A stretch of DNA of 64,000 nucleotides from Pinus tabuliformis (Eukaryota; Streptophyta; Pinopsida; Pinales; Pinaceae), in the NCBI GenBank assembly GCA_031772625.1, contig CM062810.1:869383650-869447649 (forward strand), written 5' to 3'. This document shows positions 19,801 through 31,980 of this stretch, one piece after another; position 1 is the stretch's first letter, and the number at the start of each line of letters is the position of its first letter. The translations under genes and the position numbers were made by a program. The notes under the pieces are model-generated. The model was not told the DNA's origin, ran no database searches, and saw nothing but the letters and a program-made list of their open reading frames with translations.

Positions 19801-20335
19801 AGAAGCCTATGAGGAAGGAAGAAACTTCACCACCATTCATGTGGTAGGGACCTTATCTGATTTACTCTTGGGAGGGGAAACTTTAGTAAAGTATGAAGAT
19901 CCTGGGAATCCCATAGTTACAGTGAAAATATATGGCCGCTCCTTTCCAAACACATTAGTTGATCTCGGTGCAGCCACTAACATCTTAATAGGAGAAACTT
20001 GTCAGACACTTGGTATTACAGCTATGGAACCAACCAAAACCCTCCTATAACTTGTTGATTGATCGGTGGTAAGGCTAGAGGGAACTTTCAAGGATATTAT
20101 GGTTTCTGTTCATTCATGGGAGTATCCAATATATTTTCTTGTTATAAACCCAAAGAGTCGACTGGATGGGCACCCTTTGATTTTTGGTTGAACTTAGCTG
20201 GCAAAAACCGATGCTTACATAGCCTACCGAGAGGGCGCATCACTATTGCTAAAGGGGATGTTGTAAAGAATCTTGTTTTATATCCTCCTATCAAACCAAG
20301 TCTACCCATTGTAAAAATATGTAAATAACCACCCA
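19793..20335 (+). pseudogene. Protease region of element B
   Basis: Contains TIHVVGTLSDLLLGGETLVKYEDPGNPIVTVKIYGRSFPNTLVDLGAATNIL with the catalytic triplet as Asp-Leu-Gly at 19961-19969, as in A and C. Then come the strand LEGTFKDIMVSVHSWEYPIYFLVINPKS and a damaged G-R-P-W region (20160-20220). Stops at 20048 and 20060 and a frame change after 20180 inactivate it. The polyprotein-processing role is as for A. Confidence 0.75.
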
Positions 20336-21519
20336 CATACCTTGAATAAATCATTCATTCACCCCTTACAGTAGCAGAGGCACTTGAATTCAAGAATCAG
20401 ACTGAAGATGATGTTATCAACAACTTTATCAATTAGCTAGCCAATGTGAACAATGTAAAATGTTAAATGTTAAAATAAATTCTTGATAATGAAGCCCTGG
20501 AAGACCCTTTGAAGGATACTGATGGTCAGCATATCTAGACAACTGATTTTCATAATAGCAAGCCTGTTGAAATTGAACCAGGCAAGGTTTTAAACATTAG
20601 TGATAGGCTGGACAGTGACCAACAACAAAAACTCATTCAGGTCCTGCAAAAATATAAAGGGGATTTTCCCTGGGACTATCCTGACATGAGAGGCATAGGC
20701 CCACAGTTATGTACGCATAATATCTACACCGAAAAAGATGCTTGTCCTATCCAACAACCTCAGCTGAGATTGAATATGCATCTCAAGGAAATCGTAAAAG
20801 AAGAGCTACAAAAGTTGTTGGACGTGAATTTCATTTATCCCATTTCGTATAGCAAATGGGTCTCCCCATTGGTAGTTGTCCCTATGAAAAATGGGAAGTG
20901 GCATATCTGTGTGGATTATCAGGAATTGAATAAGGAAACACAGAAATATCACTTCCCTCTTCCATTTCTTGATCAAGTCTTTGATACTCTAGCAAGGAAG
21001 CAGTTCTTTTCCTTTCTAGATGACTTTGGCGACTACAATTAGATTCAAATCACCCCTGAAGACCAAGACAAAAAAACCTTCACCTATCTGTGGGGCACAT
21101 TCTCTTACAGAGTGTTACCATTTGGCTTATTTAATGCCCCAGCTACGTTTCAAAGAACCATACTCGACATTTTTGCTGACCTGTTAAATGAAGGGCTTGA
21201 ATTTTACATGGATGAATTTACCCAGTATGGGGATGACTTTGATCAACCGCTACAAACATTAGAGAAGGTTTTGGAAGGATACATCACTACCAGGCTGTGT
21301 TTAAGCAATGTCAAGTGTCACATGATGATGACCGAATGCGTAATCTTGGGACATTACATTTCTGCAGCATCGATACAGGTAGATCCAGCAAAGATACATG
21401 TAATTCTTTTACCTACACCCTGCCCTGAGGTAGAGGTATGTAGCTTCCTTGGATATGGAGGCTATTATAACAGGTCTATAAAAAAAAATCACAAATTGTT
21501 GCACCTTTATATGCTTTAA
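20336..21519 (+). pseudogene. Reverse transcriptase of element B
   Basis: The lead-in with EIEPGKVLNISDRL and IQVLQKYKGDFPWDYPDMRGIGPQLCTHNIY precedes the RT blocks LLDVNFIYPISYSKWVSP, VVVPMKNGKWHICVDYQELN, FFSFLDDFGDYN, stop at 21040, then FSYRVLPFGLFNAPATFQR. The catalytic box reads Tyr-Met-Asp-Glu at 21205-21216, exactly as in A. Substitutions such as Gly to Asp in FSFLDDFGDYN (A has FSFLDGFSGYN) show further decay. A run of nine A near 21480 changes the frame before the thumb. The 20336-20640 part is a linker with many stops. Confidence 0.85.
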
Positions 21520-22040
21520 CTGGAAATGTTGACTTTAAATAGTCTGACAAATGTGACACAACTTTTATAGATTTGAAGAAACTAGTTTCAATGGCACCAG
21601 TATTACGTGGACCTAACTGGGAGCTGCCCTTTCACATCTCCATGGACACATCAGATGCAACAATAGGCATTGTCCTCAGCCAAGAGGAAGACAAAAAACC
21701 TTATGCTATATATTATATCAGTAAAAATCTTATTGTTGTTGAACTTAATTATACAGTAATAGAAAAGGAATTCTTAGTTGTCATTTATGCCATAAACAAA
21801 TTTAGAAATTATATAACTTGCTATCAAGTTTTTCTGTATACTGATCATTCTGCCATTAGGTACTTAGCCAACAAAGCTATTACAAATGGTCGAGTGACTC
21901 CTTGGTTGTTTCTTTTGCAAGATTTTGATATCACCATCAAAGATCGTCTAGCAAAGGAAAACCTAGTCACTGATTTTCTCTCTTGAGTTCCAAAGATAAA
22001 TGATCCATTGGCAGTAGATGATGAATTTCAAGATGAACAT
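21520..22040 (+). pseudogene. RNase H of element B
   Basis: KKLVSMAPVLRGPNWELPFHISMDTSDATIGIVLSQEEDKKPYAIYYISKNL opens the domain, followed by VELNYTVIEKEFLVVIYAINKFRNYITCYQVFLYTDHSAIRYL and VTPWLFLLQDFDITIKDRLAKENLVTDFLS. The acidic residues of an RNase H (Asp in SMDTS, Glu in IEKE, Asp in YTDHS) are present and this part is open for 137 codons, making it the least damaged domain of B. It ends in TGA at 21984 where A has an Arg codon. Confidence 0.85.
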
Positions 22041-23406
22041 TTGTTTGTCGTACCAGTTAAAATGCCATGGTATGCAGATGTAGCAAACTATATGACAGTA
22101 GGAAAGTTGCTCAGGAACTTGACAGCAAGGGAAAGGAAATAGATTGTTCGGCGTAGTGCTTGATTTTCTTGGATTGGAGGATACTTTTTTCACATAGGGT
22201 CTGATATGTGTATGCACAGATGCATTCATGAGAATGAAATTTATGACATCCTGAAGGCTTTCCATGATGAGCCCTACGGAGGAAACTTAACAGATCATAG
22301 GACAGTGCATAAGTTACTACAAATGGGTTATTATTGGCCCATTATTTTTAAAGATGCTAAGAAATATGTCGAGGCTTGTAATAGTTGCCAAAGTATGGGC
22401 CAACCTGGTCAATCTGATGAAATTCCACTGCAATCCCAACTGGTAATAGAACCCTTTGAATGATGGGCATTGGATTTTGTTTGCCCATTTCATCCGCCAT
22501 CAAACCAAAAGGCTTATATACTGGTTGCCATAGATTATGTAACGAAGTGGATAGAAACAATAGATTTTCCAAGAGCTACGGAAGAAGTTGTAATTAATTT
22601 CCTTTTTGGGCTATTTGTGCGGTATGGTTTACCTTGGGAAGTGATAATGGATGGAGGAGGGCAATTTGTAGGACACAAGATTACAGTCACTCTAAGGAAC
22701 CACCACATTACACATAGAGTCACTTCCCCGTATCACCCGTAGGCAAACGGGCAGGTTGAAAAAGCACCATTAAGGCCATCAAAGCAATTTTGACCAAGAT
22801 AGACCCAACACATTGGTGGGACTAGGCTACTACACTGCCAGAGGCATTATGTGCCTATCACACAACTTGGCGAAATACTATTGGATATTCTCCATACCAA
22901 CTTGTATTTGGAAAATAACATATATTTCCTATTTAATTCTAAATAAAGACTCTATGAACAACCCAGGAAGTGGGATTGGATCTCACAAAAGCCAAAACCA
23001 AGCGACTTCAACAAATAAATGAATTGGACAAGGCTTGACTACTTGCTCTACAACATACTGCAATTATTTAGCAGCAAAGAGCGAAATGGCATGACAGGCT
23101 TATTAAAAAGAAGACGTTTCAAAAAGGCGATTGGGCACGTCTCTATGACTCTAGATGCCAAGACTTTCCGGGCAAGTTATAGACAAGGCGGCTTGGCCCT
23201 TATGGAATTCAAGAAGTACATAAAAATGGTACTCTCACTTTGACTACCATTGACAGGTCTGGCCATTCTTTTAAGGTGAACGAGCATCGGGTGCGTCTTT
23301 ATCACAAACCACTCACCAAGGAGTATTTTTGCCAACATGTACGTGATGACCCCACTATGCAAATTCTAGCCACAGGGAATAATGACCCAACAACTTTGCT
23401 CTCATG
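22041..23406 (+). pseudogene. Integrase of element B
   Basis: Zinc-binding part: AFHDEPYGGNLTDHRTVHKLLQMGYYWPIIF and CNSCQSMG (the second His position reads Asn, so one zinc ligand looks lost). Core: LDFVCPF, IMDGGGQFVG and NGQVEKA carry the three acidic residues, with a stop just before the last (22739). After about 22765 the frame shifts and the C-terminal part is scattered: LLKRRRFKKAIG, YGIQEVHKNGTLTLTTIDRSG-type text at 23200-23260, then YHKPLTKEYFCQHVRDDPTMQIL. The region ends with stop 23406. Architecture equals that of A. Confidence 0.8.
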
Positions 23407-23519
23407 AAATTGTATATTTATTTAGTTGTAAATACTGTATATGTTCTTTTACGACTGATTGCAATCTAGTTAGGCATCACCATGTAAATATGAGGATCTC
23501 TCTTACCTTTGGGTGTGTT

Positions 23520-24770
23520 TAGTGAGTGTTGTTCAATCGATTGAATGATTGTTGTTTAACCAATTGAACAACACTTATTTTTGTGTGTATGTTGTTTTTC
23601 AATCAATTGAACAATAGTTACCTTTGTGTGTATGTTGTTGCTCAATTTATTGAATGATTGATGTTCAATCAATTAAACATCACTTACCTTTGTGTGTATG
23701 TCGTTGTTCAATCGATTGAACAATGGCTATTCAATCAATTGAACAACACTTATTTTTTCGTGTATGTTGATTTTCAATCATTTGAAAAATTGTTGTTCAA
23801 TCAATTGAACAACACTTATTTTTGCGTGCATTTTTTTGTTCAATTGATTGAATGATTGTTGTTCAATCTATTCAATCATTGTTGTTTAATCGATTGAATG
23901 ATTGTTGTTCAATCAATTGAACAACACTTTTTGTGTTTTGTTGTTCAATCATTTGAAGGATTGTTTCTCAATCAATTGAACAACATTTTTTGTGTTTCAT
24001 TGTTCAATCATTTGAACGATTGCTGTTCAATCAACTGAACATCACTTTTTGTGCTTTGTTGTTCAATCGTTTCAATGATTGTTGTTCAATTGTTTTAACA
24101 ATTGTTGTTCGATCAACTGAACAACACTTACTTTTGGGTGTTTTGTCGTTCAATCAATTGAACTATTGCTCAATCGATTGAATGATTGTTGTTCAATCAT
24201 TTGAACGATTTCTATTCAATCAATTGAACAACACTTTTGCGTCTTTGTGTATTTTTTTCAATGATTGAACAACTATTGTTCAATCAATTGAACAACACCT
24301 TTTGTATTTTTTTGTTCAATCATTTGAACGATTCCTATTTAATCAATTGAACAACACATTTTTGCATTTTTTTGTTCAATCGATTGAACGATTTCTATTC
24401 AATCAATTGAACCTCACTTTTGTATTTTGTTGTTGAATCATTTGAGAAATTGTTGTTTAAGCAATTGAACAACATTTTTTCGTGTATTTTGTTGTTCAAT
24501 CATTTGATTGATTTATGTTCAATCAACTGAACATCACTTTTTGTGTGTTTTGATGTTCAATCAATTGAATGTTTGTTGTTCAATCAATTGAACAAAACTT
24601 TTTGCATGTTTTGTTGTTCAATCGTTTGAACAATTGTTGTTCAATCAATTGAACAACACTAAATTTTTTTTTTCTGAGTTTATGTTGTTCAATCGATTGA
24701 ACGAGTGTTGTTCAATCAATTGAAAAACCCTGATTTTTCTTTTTGTGTGCTTGTTGTTCAATTAGTAGAA
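23520..24770. repeat. Palindrome array of element B, GTTGTTCAATC.ATTGAACAAC
   Basis: Roughly two dozen or more copies of the inverted repeat TTGTTCAATCAATTGAACAA, commonly in pairs (first copy with a CGATTG or CATTTG core, second with CAATTG) followed by CACTTTTTGTG-like spacers, over about 1.25 kb. Period varies from about 55 to 80 bp. It follows the end of integrase directly, as the GGAAC-type array does in A. Open frames here (for example 23658-23855) are read-throughs of the repeat and not genes. Confidence 0.92.
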
Positions 24771-25234
24771 TGAATAACCATGATTTCTTTCTGTTGGTTT
24801 ATCATCAATCATTATTTTTGCCATTTTCTTTCTCTTTTATGTTTTGAATAAAAACCATATGGTTGGATATATGCCTAAGATAAAGAAAAAAAGTAATGTT
24901 TATACCATTATGACCTATGAAACCTTTTCATGGTAATGTTTATTCAAAATCTGACATGGTGCATCTCTATAATGATTGGCTGAATATCTTCCCTTTGGAC
25001 ACATCATAAAATGATTATTATTCTAATACCATGTTGGTTTATCTTTTACACTTTCAAATGGATAAATCAATTTGATATGATGATATGGGGGTAAAAGCAT
25101 AGCTTTCATTGGCATTTTTTTTGCTTCTTACACCATCCCTGACCCTTAAGGAGTAAATGAGCCTCCCTCTTTTTACAATAAAAGCATCGAAATATAAAAA
25201 TATAAAAATATGAAAATACAACAAATATTGTTTT
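24771..25234. other. AT-rich spacer of element B
   Basis: No ORF of note. Simple AT stretches such as ATAAAAATATAAAAATATGAAAATA lie near 25190-25220. It matches the position of 12561-13005 in A, with weak resemblance. Confidence 0.45.
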
Positions 25235-25560
25235 AAAGAGGATAGGGGGTCTCAGCATGAGCGAACCTACCATGATCATAAGGATGTAACAGGTGAAATT
25301 CCATTATTGCCACCACACCAAGTTAATGACCTTCTTAATAATTAAAACTGTCAAAATGACAGGGCATCTCATCACGAGGCAGCCTGATCATTTTTTTATA
25401 TCCTAGTGAATGGCACTATGATTATTTGGTTTCCATGCCAGCATAGTCGTCTCTTTATAGAAAGTGAAAGGGGAGAATAATTTGAATACTAAAAAGAGGA
25501 CTCTGGCTCATTTGTGGGGTTAAAAAGCAACCCTATCGAGGCTATGAATGGCTGCTGGTA
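25235..25560 (+). promoter_or_regulatory. Conserved hairpin module between pol and envelope-position gene (B)
   Basis: Counterpart of 13006-13330. First hairpin GGTCTC/AGCAT/GAGCG at 25248-25263, second GC(AT)CTC/ATCAC/GAGGC at 25364-25380, long stem ACTATG 25415-25420 with CATAGT 25442-25447 around a 21-base loop. The text TCTCATCACGAG-CAGCCTG is 19 of 20 identical between A and B. The copia array inserted at the 3' edge of this module; its last part continues at 41592. Confidence 0.65.
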
Positions 25561-25565
25561 GCAAT
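25561..25565. repeat. Target site duplication of the copia array, left copy (GCAAT)
   Basis: GCAAT precedes the first TGTTGG and is repeated at 41592-41596 after the last CCAACA. One duplication flanks the whole three-LTR structure, and none surrounds the inner LTR. Confidence 0.95.
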
Positions 25566-27058
25566 TGTTGGCATTATGAGACAAGTGTTGTCCTTGATGG
25601 CAAACCACACTAATGAGAAATCATAGTGCAGAAGGACAGCAGCAAGGAATTGATGATCAGACTATAAGAAGAAGAGAAAGTTCATACACGCAGGTTCATT
25701 AAGCCCAAGTCGCGTGTACACGCTGGTTGGCTTCAGTAAAAGCGCGTGTATGTGGAAAACTTATCTTTGGTCCACGGTGGTTATTCCTTGGAAGTTGTGC
25801 CTATGGTTTTGGACCTTGGTGTCTCGACAGACGTGTTGATCCCTAGTTTTGAAGATGATGGTATTGGATTTCTATGGTTTTGGCCCTTGGTATTGAACAA
25901 GGCCTAAGGCTATATAAGGAGAAGGAAATCATTAGGCAAGTGCATCTGAAAAAGGCTTGAATATCTGATGAAGTATTAGATCCAGTATGCAGGTTATTGG
26001 TTGATGATGTATTGCTTGATCTGAGCTAAGGAGAGATCTCATCGGTTGATGGACAACAAGATCTAAGGAGAGATCGGGATCAAATGGTTTGAAATGAACT
26101 ATCTTTATATGGTTGATTATGCGTATTTCTAGATCTGCATGCTGACGCAATGTTATGTTCTGGGTATAACTGATATCTGGTACAGCTGCAAGTTATGAAA
26201 AAATATTTTTAGATCTGTACGCAGGTTGTCTCTAGTAAAACCGCGTGTATACGCGGGTTGCCTTCATTAAAGTAGCGTGTATTTTTTGGAGCTTGATTTT
26301 TGGGTTGCAGCTGGGTCTGACTATTATTGCAGAGTTCTGTAGTCTGCACTGTGTTCTGGTGACTGGGTTTGACAGGTTTTCAGTGGTTCAGTGATTCAAA
26401 GATTGTTGATGCGAGTATTGGTTGTTTTGTAATCTGCTATGAAAGTTGAATGAATTGTGGTCTTCTGATTGTAATATTGTGCTTCAGGAATATCCAGTCT
26501 AAAAATGTATGAAAGGTGGTACCTGAAGGAAAGAAGATTGTAGGCCAGCACCTACGTACTAGTATCTTAGCTAGTACAAGAGCAAAGGGGGTCGGAGCTC
26601 CCTTCCAAGAAAATTTGGAGAACGAGAGAAGGTTGAAGCCTTCAGCAGGTTGTAGCCTGCGTACTACTATAAGGCTGCACCAGTACAAAAGATTGTAAAC
26701 TGAAGTTTCATATTAAAGAAAGATAGAGACGACTTGCAGCAGGTGGTTTTCACCCACATTGGGTTTCCACCTTATATCATGGTGTTCATGTGTGTGGCTT
26801 TTGTGTGATGATCTGTTCTGTTATACTGCATCTGTTTACTCTTAATATGGTGAATAATGACCTGATGCACTTAACTGAAGATAAACTAACTGAATTATAA
26901 GTTTTCTGGTTATATGCTGTTTTCTTTAGACACAGTAGCATGTACACGCTGGTTCACTTAACTGAGGTAGCGTATATGTTTCTAAGCATTGAAAAAGTTT
27001 TATTGATCTGATAATACTGATTCACCCCCCCCCCCCCCTCTCAGTATTATTTCCAACA
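25566..27058 (+). repeat. Left LTR of the copia array
   Basis: TGTTGGCATTATGAG to TTTCCAACA. TATATAA at 25911-25917 marks the promoter. A poly-C run near 27025-27038 precedes the end. Repeated CG-rich palindromes (GCGTGTACACGC and relatives) lie at 25715-25750, 26245-26280 and 26940-26975. Very similar to the other two LTRs. Confidence 0.95.
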
Positions 27059-27060
27059 AT

Positions 27061-27075
27061 TGGTATCAAAGCAGG
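27061..27075 (+). other. Primer binding site, initiator tRNA-Met type
   Basis: TGGTATCAAAGCAGG begins two bases after the left LTR. It differs from the common plant site TGGTATCAGAGC at one of the first 12 positions. The identical site follows the middle LTR at 34332-34346. Confidence 0.88.
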
Positions 27076-27117
27076 TCCTTCAGAGTAGCTTGATTGCTTG
27101 AAGGTAGATCGTTCATC

Positions 27118-30100
27118 ATGAGCAACTACGAGAGAGAAGCATCAATCAAGCCACCAGTTTTTGATGGGACAAACTTCAATTATTGGAAGGTAAGAGTTAC
27201 TGCCTATCTTCAATCTCTTGGTACAGAAGTTTGAGACATCGTAGAAACAGGCTACGCTTTTCCTTCAGCTACTCCTACAGATGCAGTTGAGAAAAAGAAG
27301 TATGAAACAAATGCGAAAGAAGTCAGTACCCTATTAGGATGTATATCCCAAACGGAATTCATGAAGGTAATGCACTACAAATCCGCAAAAGAGATATGGG
27401 ACAAAATTGTCACGAGCTATGAAGGAGATGAACAGGTAAAGCGTGCTAAACTTCAAACTCTCAGGATTCAGTATGAGACTCTCAAGATGTATAATGATGA
27501 AAGTGTGGCTAACTATTTTCTTCGGGTAGATGAGATTGTTAATTGTATGAAAAATTTGGGTGAAGAAATAAAAGAGGCTATAGTGGTTGAAAAGGTTCTA
27601 AGATCATTGTCCCGCAAGTTTGAATCTAAAGTATCTACAATAGAAGAAAAGGAAAATCTACGAATTCTTACTATGTCTCAGCTACATGGAATTCTAACTG
27701 CTTATGAAATGAGAAAGGGAGGTCCATCAGACAGAAGAGAAGCTGCTTTCAAGGCATCAGGCAAAGAAGATTATTATGAAGCAAGCCACGTCCCAGAAGA
27801 AGAGGAAGAAGAATCAAATTTTGTCAGAAATCTTCAAAGGGGTTCTGGAAGGTTCAGAGGTAAGTTACCTTTTAAATTCTTTGCTTGTGGAAGAGTAGGT
27901 CATTATGCTGCAAAATGTCCTTATAAGGATAAAGGAAAGGAACCTGCTAGATGGAACAAGAAACAGAGTGCAAATAAGAAAAGCTACTACACTCATGAAG
28001 ATAGTGATGGTCTATCGAATAGTGATGAAGATGAACGAGGTAATGAATATAAGTTGTTAATGGCATTTGAAGATGATGATTATATGGATGCTATAGATGT
28101 GGATAACCTTTATGATGAAATTACTAGACTCAAGAGATGTATAGAAGAAAAGAATATGATCATTGATACTCTACAATTTCAAATTGATGAAAAGGAAAAA
28201 CATCTTGAAAAACTAGAAGGTGAAATTGTTGGTCTTAGAAAAGAGATTGAGAAAACAAAAGCTATTAATCTTAAATTTGTTAAAGGATCTGAAACCTTGG
28301 ATGAGATTATCAATGTGCAGCGATCTCCTCTGATCAAGATAGGTCTTGGATATAATGGAGAAACATCTCAAGCCTCGACCTCTAAAAGTTATCTTGATGC
28401 AGCAAGGAGAAGCGAGCAAAGGCCAAATAAAATTAATCAGGTGAATCAGGGACAGTTTACCTCAAGAACAAATAAAGGCCATCAAGAAATTTGGGGACAA
28501 ACTGCCTTAAGGACAAACAGAAGCTACAATCAGCCGCAGGTACAATCTTCCCAATTTGCTCCAAGAATAAATAGAAGCTACAATCGGTTGGATGATAGAT
28601 CTGATTATCGCAGAAGTTTCTTTAATGGGCAATGCTTTTCTTGCCATAACTTCGGTCACAAAGCAGCTCAATGTGTTGCCTACAAGACAATCATGACTAG
28701 AGAAGCTCAAAAGCAAGGGAGAATGACTGAAACCATGAAAAGGACTTATAACAACTTTTCGGTTCTTGAAAATGAAGTTGAATGCTCTATTTGTAATAAC
28801 TTTGGTCATGAAGACTCTGAATTCAGGAGCAGGTTCCGGAAGACAATTCAGAAGGAGAAAAACTCAAATGTCAGAACATGGAGAATAAAGGAACCACAAC
28901 CAGAAAGATGTGGGATAGCCTTTTATGCAGAAGGTCAAGAAAGTCTATGGTACATTGACAGCGGATGTTCGAAGCATATGACAGGGGACAAAGAAAAGCT
29001 TGAGTCATATACCGCATTACAAAAAGGGAAGAAAGTTTCCTTTGGAAACGATATCTCTGCAGCCATAAAAGGAAAAGGTGTTGCTCCATTGAAAGAGAAG
29101 GTCAAAGCTGGAAATGTTTTGTATGTTGATGGATTGAAGCATAATCTTCTGAGTGTCAGTCAGATGTGCGATCAAGGAACAGAGGTAATATTTAGATCAA
29201 ATGGATGTTGTGTTCGTGATCTTGATGCAGGCAAAACAGTGATCAAAGGAAGAAGGACTCCAAATAATCTATACATATTTGAAGAAAGACCACAACAATG
29301 CTATTTGAGCAAGGATGATGAACACTGGCTATGGCATAGGAGGTTGGGCCATCTAAGTTTTTCACAAATAAGGAAAGCATGCAAATATCAGGCAGTTCGC
29401 GGTCTTCTAGATATCAAAATTCCAGACAACACTATATGCAAATCTTGTTAGTTTGGAAAGCAAACCAGAACTAACTTTCCAGAGAAGGAAGGATCATCCA
29501 GCATACCTCTTGAGCTAGTCCATACAGATGTATGTGGTCCATTTAGGAAAAGGACACATCGAGGAGAAGAATATTTGATATTATTCATTGACGATTTCTC
29601 CAGGTTTGTCTGGTTAGGACTTATGAAGCACAAAGATGAAGCATTCGAAAAATTCAAATCCTTCAAAGCCTTGGCAAAAAATGAATCGGGACACAAAATT
29701 AAGTGCCTCAGATCTGACAGAGGTGGGGAGTTTACTTCAAATGAATTCTTCGATTTCTGTGAAGAACATGGGATAAGAAGAGAATTCTCTACAGCTAGAA
29801 CTCTTCAGCAAAATGGAGTTGTGGAAAGAATGAACAGAACAATCCAACAAATGGCTCGTGCTATGCTTGATGAGTCAGGTACTCCCGCAACTTTCTGGGG
29901 TGAAGCTGCACATGCTGTGGTTATTATTCTCAACAAAACAAATGTCCGAGTAAATAGCACTCAAACTCCTCACGAGCTCTGGTGTGGTAAGACTCCTTCG
30001 GTGAACCACTTCAAAATCTTTGGGAGTAAATGTTATATTAAGAATACTGATGAGCAACTTGGCAAACTTGAACCAAGAGCAGATGAAGGCATTCTTCTTG

Positions 30101-31980
30101 GTTATTCTCCACATAGCAAAGCATACAAGTGCTACAATAAAAGACTTGGCAGAATTGTTGACAGCATTGATGTAGTGGTTGATGAGAAGGGATATATTCC
30201 TAGGCAAGTTCATCATGAAGACATTGAAGAAGATGAAGGCTATTCTCAAAGGCAGAATGATGAAGAAGAAGAACCTCAAGAAGAACCAGAGGAGCAGACA
30301 AGAATAGAAGAAAAGACTCCATCCAGATATGTTCAAAAGAATCATCCAGAATCTCAGATTGTGGGGCAGAAAGAAGCAGGAATACAAACAAGAAGAAGAA
30401 TTGCAGAAGCTTCAAGCTATTTGGCATTACTCTCTTCCACTGAACCACAAAATGTGAAGGAGGCATGCAAAGATGAATGTTGGGTCAAAGTAATGGATGA
30501 AGAACTTGAGCAGATCGAAAAGAACAACACTTGGGAATTGGTTCCTAGACCAAAAGATAAAAATGTCATAGGGACAAAATGGGTCTTCAAAAATAAATTG
30601 AATGAAAATGGAGAAGTAATTAGAAACAAGGCCAGACTTGTTTGTAAAGGGTATGCACAGCAAGAAGTAATAGATTTTGAAGAGACCTTTGCTCTTGTTG
30701 CAAGACTTGAGGCGATCTGAATGTTCCTTGCTCTCTCAAGCTTTCAAAACTTCAAGGTATTTCAAATGGATGTGAAATCAGCCTTTCTGAATGGAGACTT
30801 AGAAGAAGAAGTATATATTGAGCAGCCAGATGGTTTCATTCTTGGGAATGATTCAAACCTTGTATGCAGATTGAAAAAGGCTCTCTATGGTCTCAAACAA
30901 GCTCCAAGGGCTTGGTATTATCGATTGGACAAATATCTTCACCAACAAGGCTTTTCAAAAGGATCAGCAGATAGCAATCTCTATATAAAAGTTGAAAATA
31001 ACAAATTGCTAATACTTGTTGTTTATGTAGATGATATTATCTTTGGCAGCAATGAAGAGACTATGAGTCAAAACTTTGCCTTGGTTATGCAGAAAGAATT
31101 CGAAATGTCACTACTTGGAGAATTGACATACTTTCTTGGATTGCAAATCCAACAAAATGAAGGAGGCATCTTCTTGTCTCAAACCAAGTACCTCAAGCAG
31201 ATCTTGAAGAAGTATGGCATGGAAGATTCAAAGCCAGTATGTACACCCATGGTTACAGGATGCAGCCTCAGTGCAAATGATGAATCAGCAGCAGTTCATC
31301 AACCAACTTATAGATCCATGATTGGGAGTTTGCTTTATTTGACAGGTACCCGACCAGACATCATGCATGCAGTCGGAATAGTTGGGAGATTTCAGGCAAA
31401 TCCAAAGGAGACTCATCTTCAGACAGTGAAGATAATTTTCAAATATCTTCAAGGGACACAAAATTATGGATTATGGTATCCTAGAGATACAGATCTCACA
31501 CTTCATGCTTATACAGATGCAGATTGGGCCGGAAGCGTGGATGATAGGAAGAGCACAAGTGGTGGTGCATTCTTTATGGGCTCCAGATTAGTATCTTGGT
31601 TCAGCAAGAAACATAGTTTGATTTCCTTATCTACAGCTGAAGCAGAATATGTGGCTGCAGCATCTTGTTGCACACAACTTCTTTGGATGATGCAGACCTT
31701 GCAGGATTTTCAAATCACTTGCACTTCACTAGTCTCTATCTTATGTGATAATACAAGTGCAATCAGCATTTCAAAGAATCCAGTCATGCACTCAAAGACC
31801 AAGCACATACCAATCAAGTACCATTTTCTTCGGGAACAAGTGCTTGAGCAGAAGGTCAAGTTGGAGTATGTTCCTTCTAAGGAACAAGTTGCTGATATTC
31901 TCACAAAACCACTGCCCAGGGAAACTTTTGAATATCTCAGACAAAAGCTGGGAGTTGTTGATGCTTCATCCTGCCGTTGA
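27118..31980 (+). pseudogene. gag-pol: Copia gag-pol, first copy
   Basis: One 1,620-codon frame from ATG 27118 to TGA 31978, interrupted by stops at 27232 (TGG to TGA), 29449 (CAG to TAG) and 30718 (CGA to TGA) relative to the second copy. Domains: gag (1 to about 200), knuckle near 254, coiled coil near 310-370, two more knuckles near 506 and 556, protease (Asp-Ser-Gly near 614), GAG-pre-integrase, integrase, RT, RNase H. Two knuckle Cys are Phe here (residue 254, and the last Cys of the third knuckle), so RNA binding would be harmed even without stops. The RT box YVDD and the RNase H motifs DADWAGS and STAEAEYVA are intact. There are no frameshifts. It would encode all proteins for copying and integration. 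Confidence 0.93.

Larger units (their letters stand above)
18804..25565 (+). mobile_element. Athila-like element B, left part (5' end missing)
   Basis: Starts abruptly within the gag zinc-knuckle region; the homologous point in C is about 56169. Nothing upstream of the knuckle (LTR, primer site, gag core) is present. It runs through protease, RT, RNase H, integrase, palindrome array and hairpin module, and is interrupted at 25565 by the copia array. It continues at 41592. It is closer to C than to A in the parts they share. Frames change several times. Confidence 0.85.

Noticed and set aside
23658..24181. Open frames with repeated QLNNT and FNQLN words
   Set aside because: Translation of the B palindrome array.
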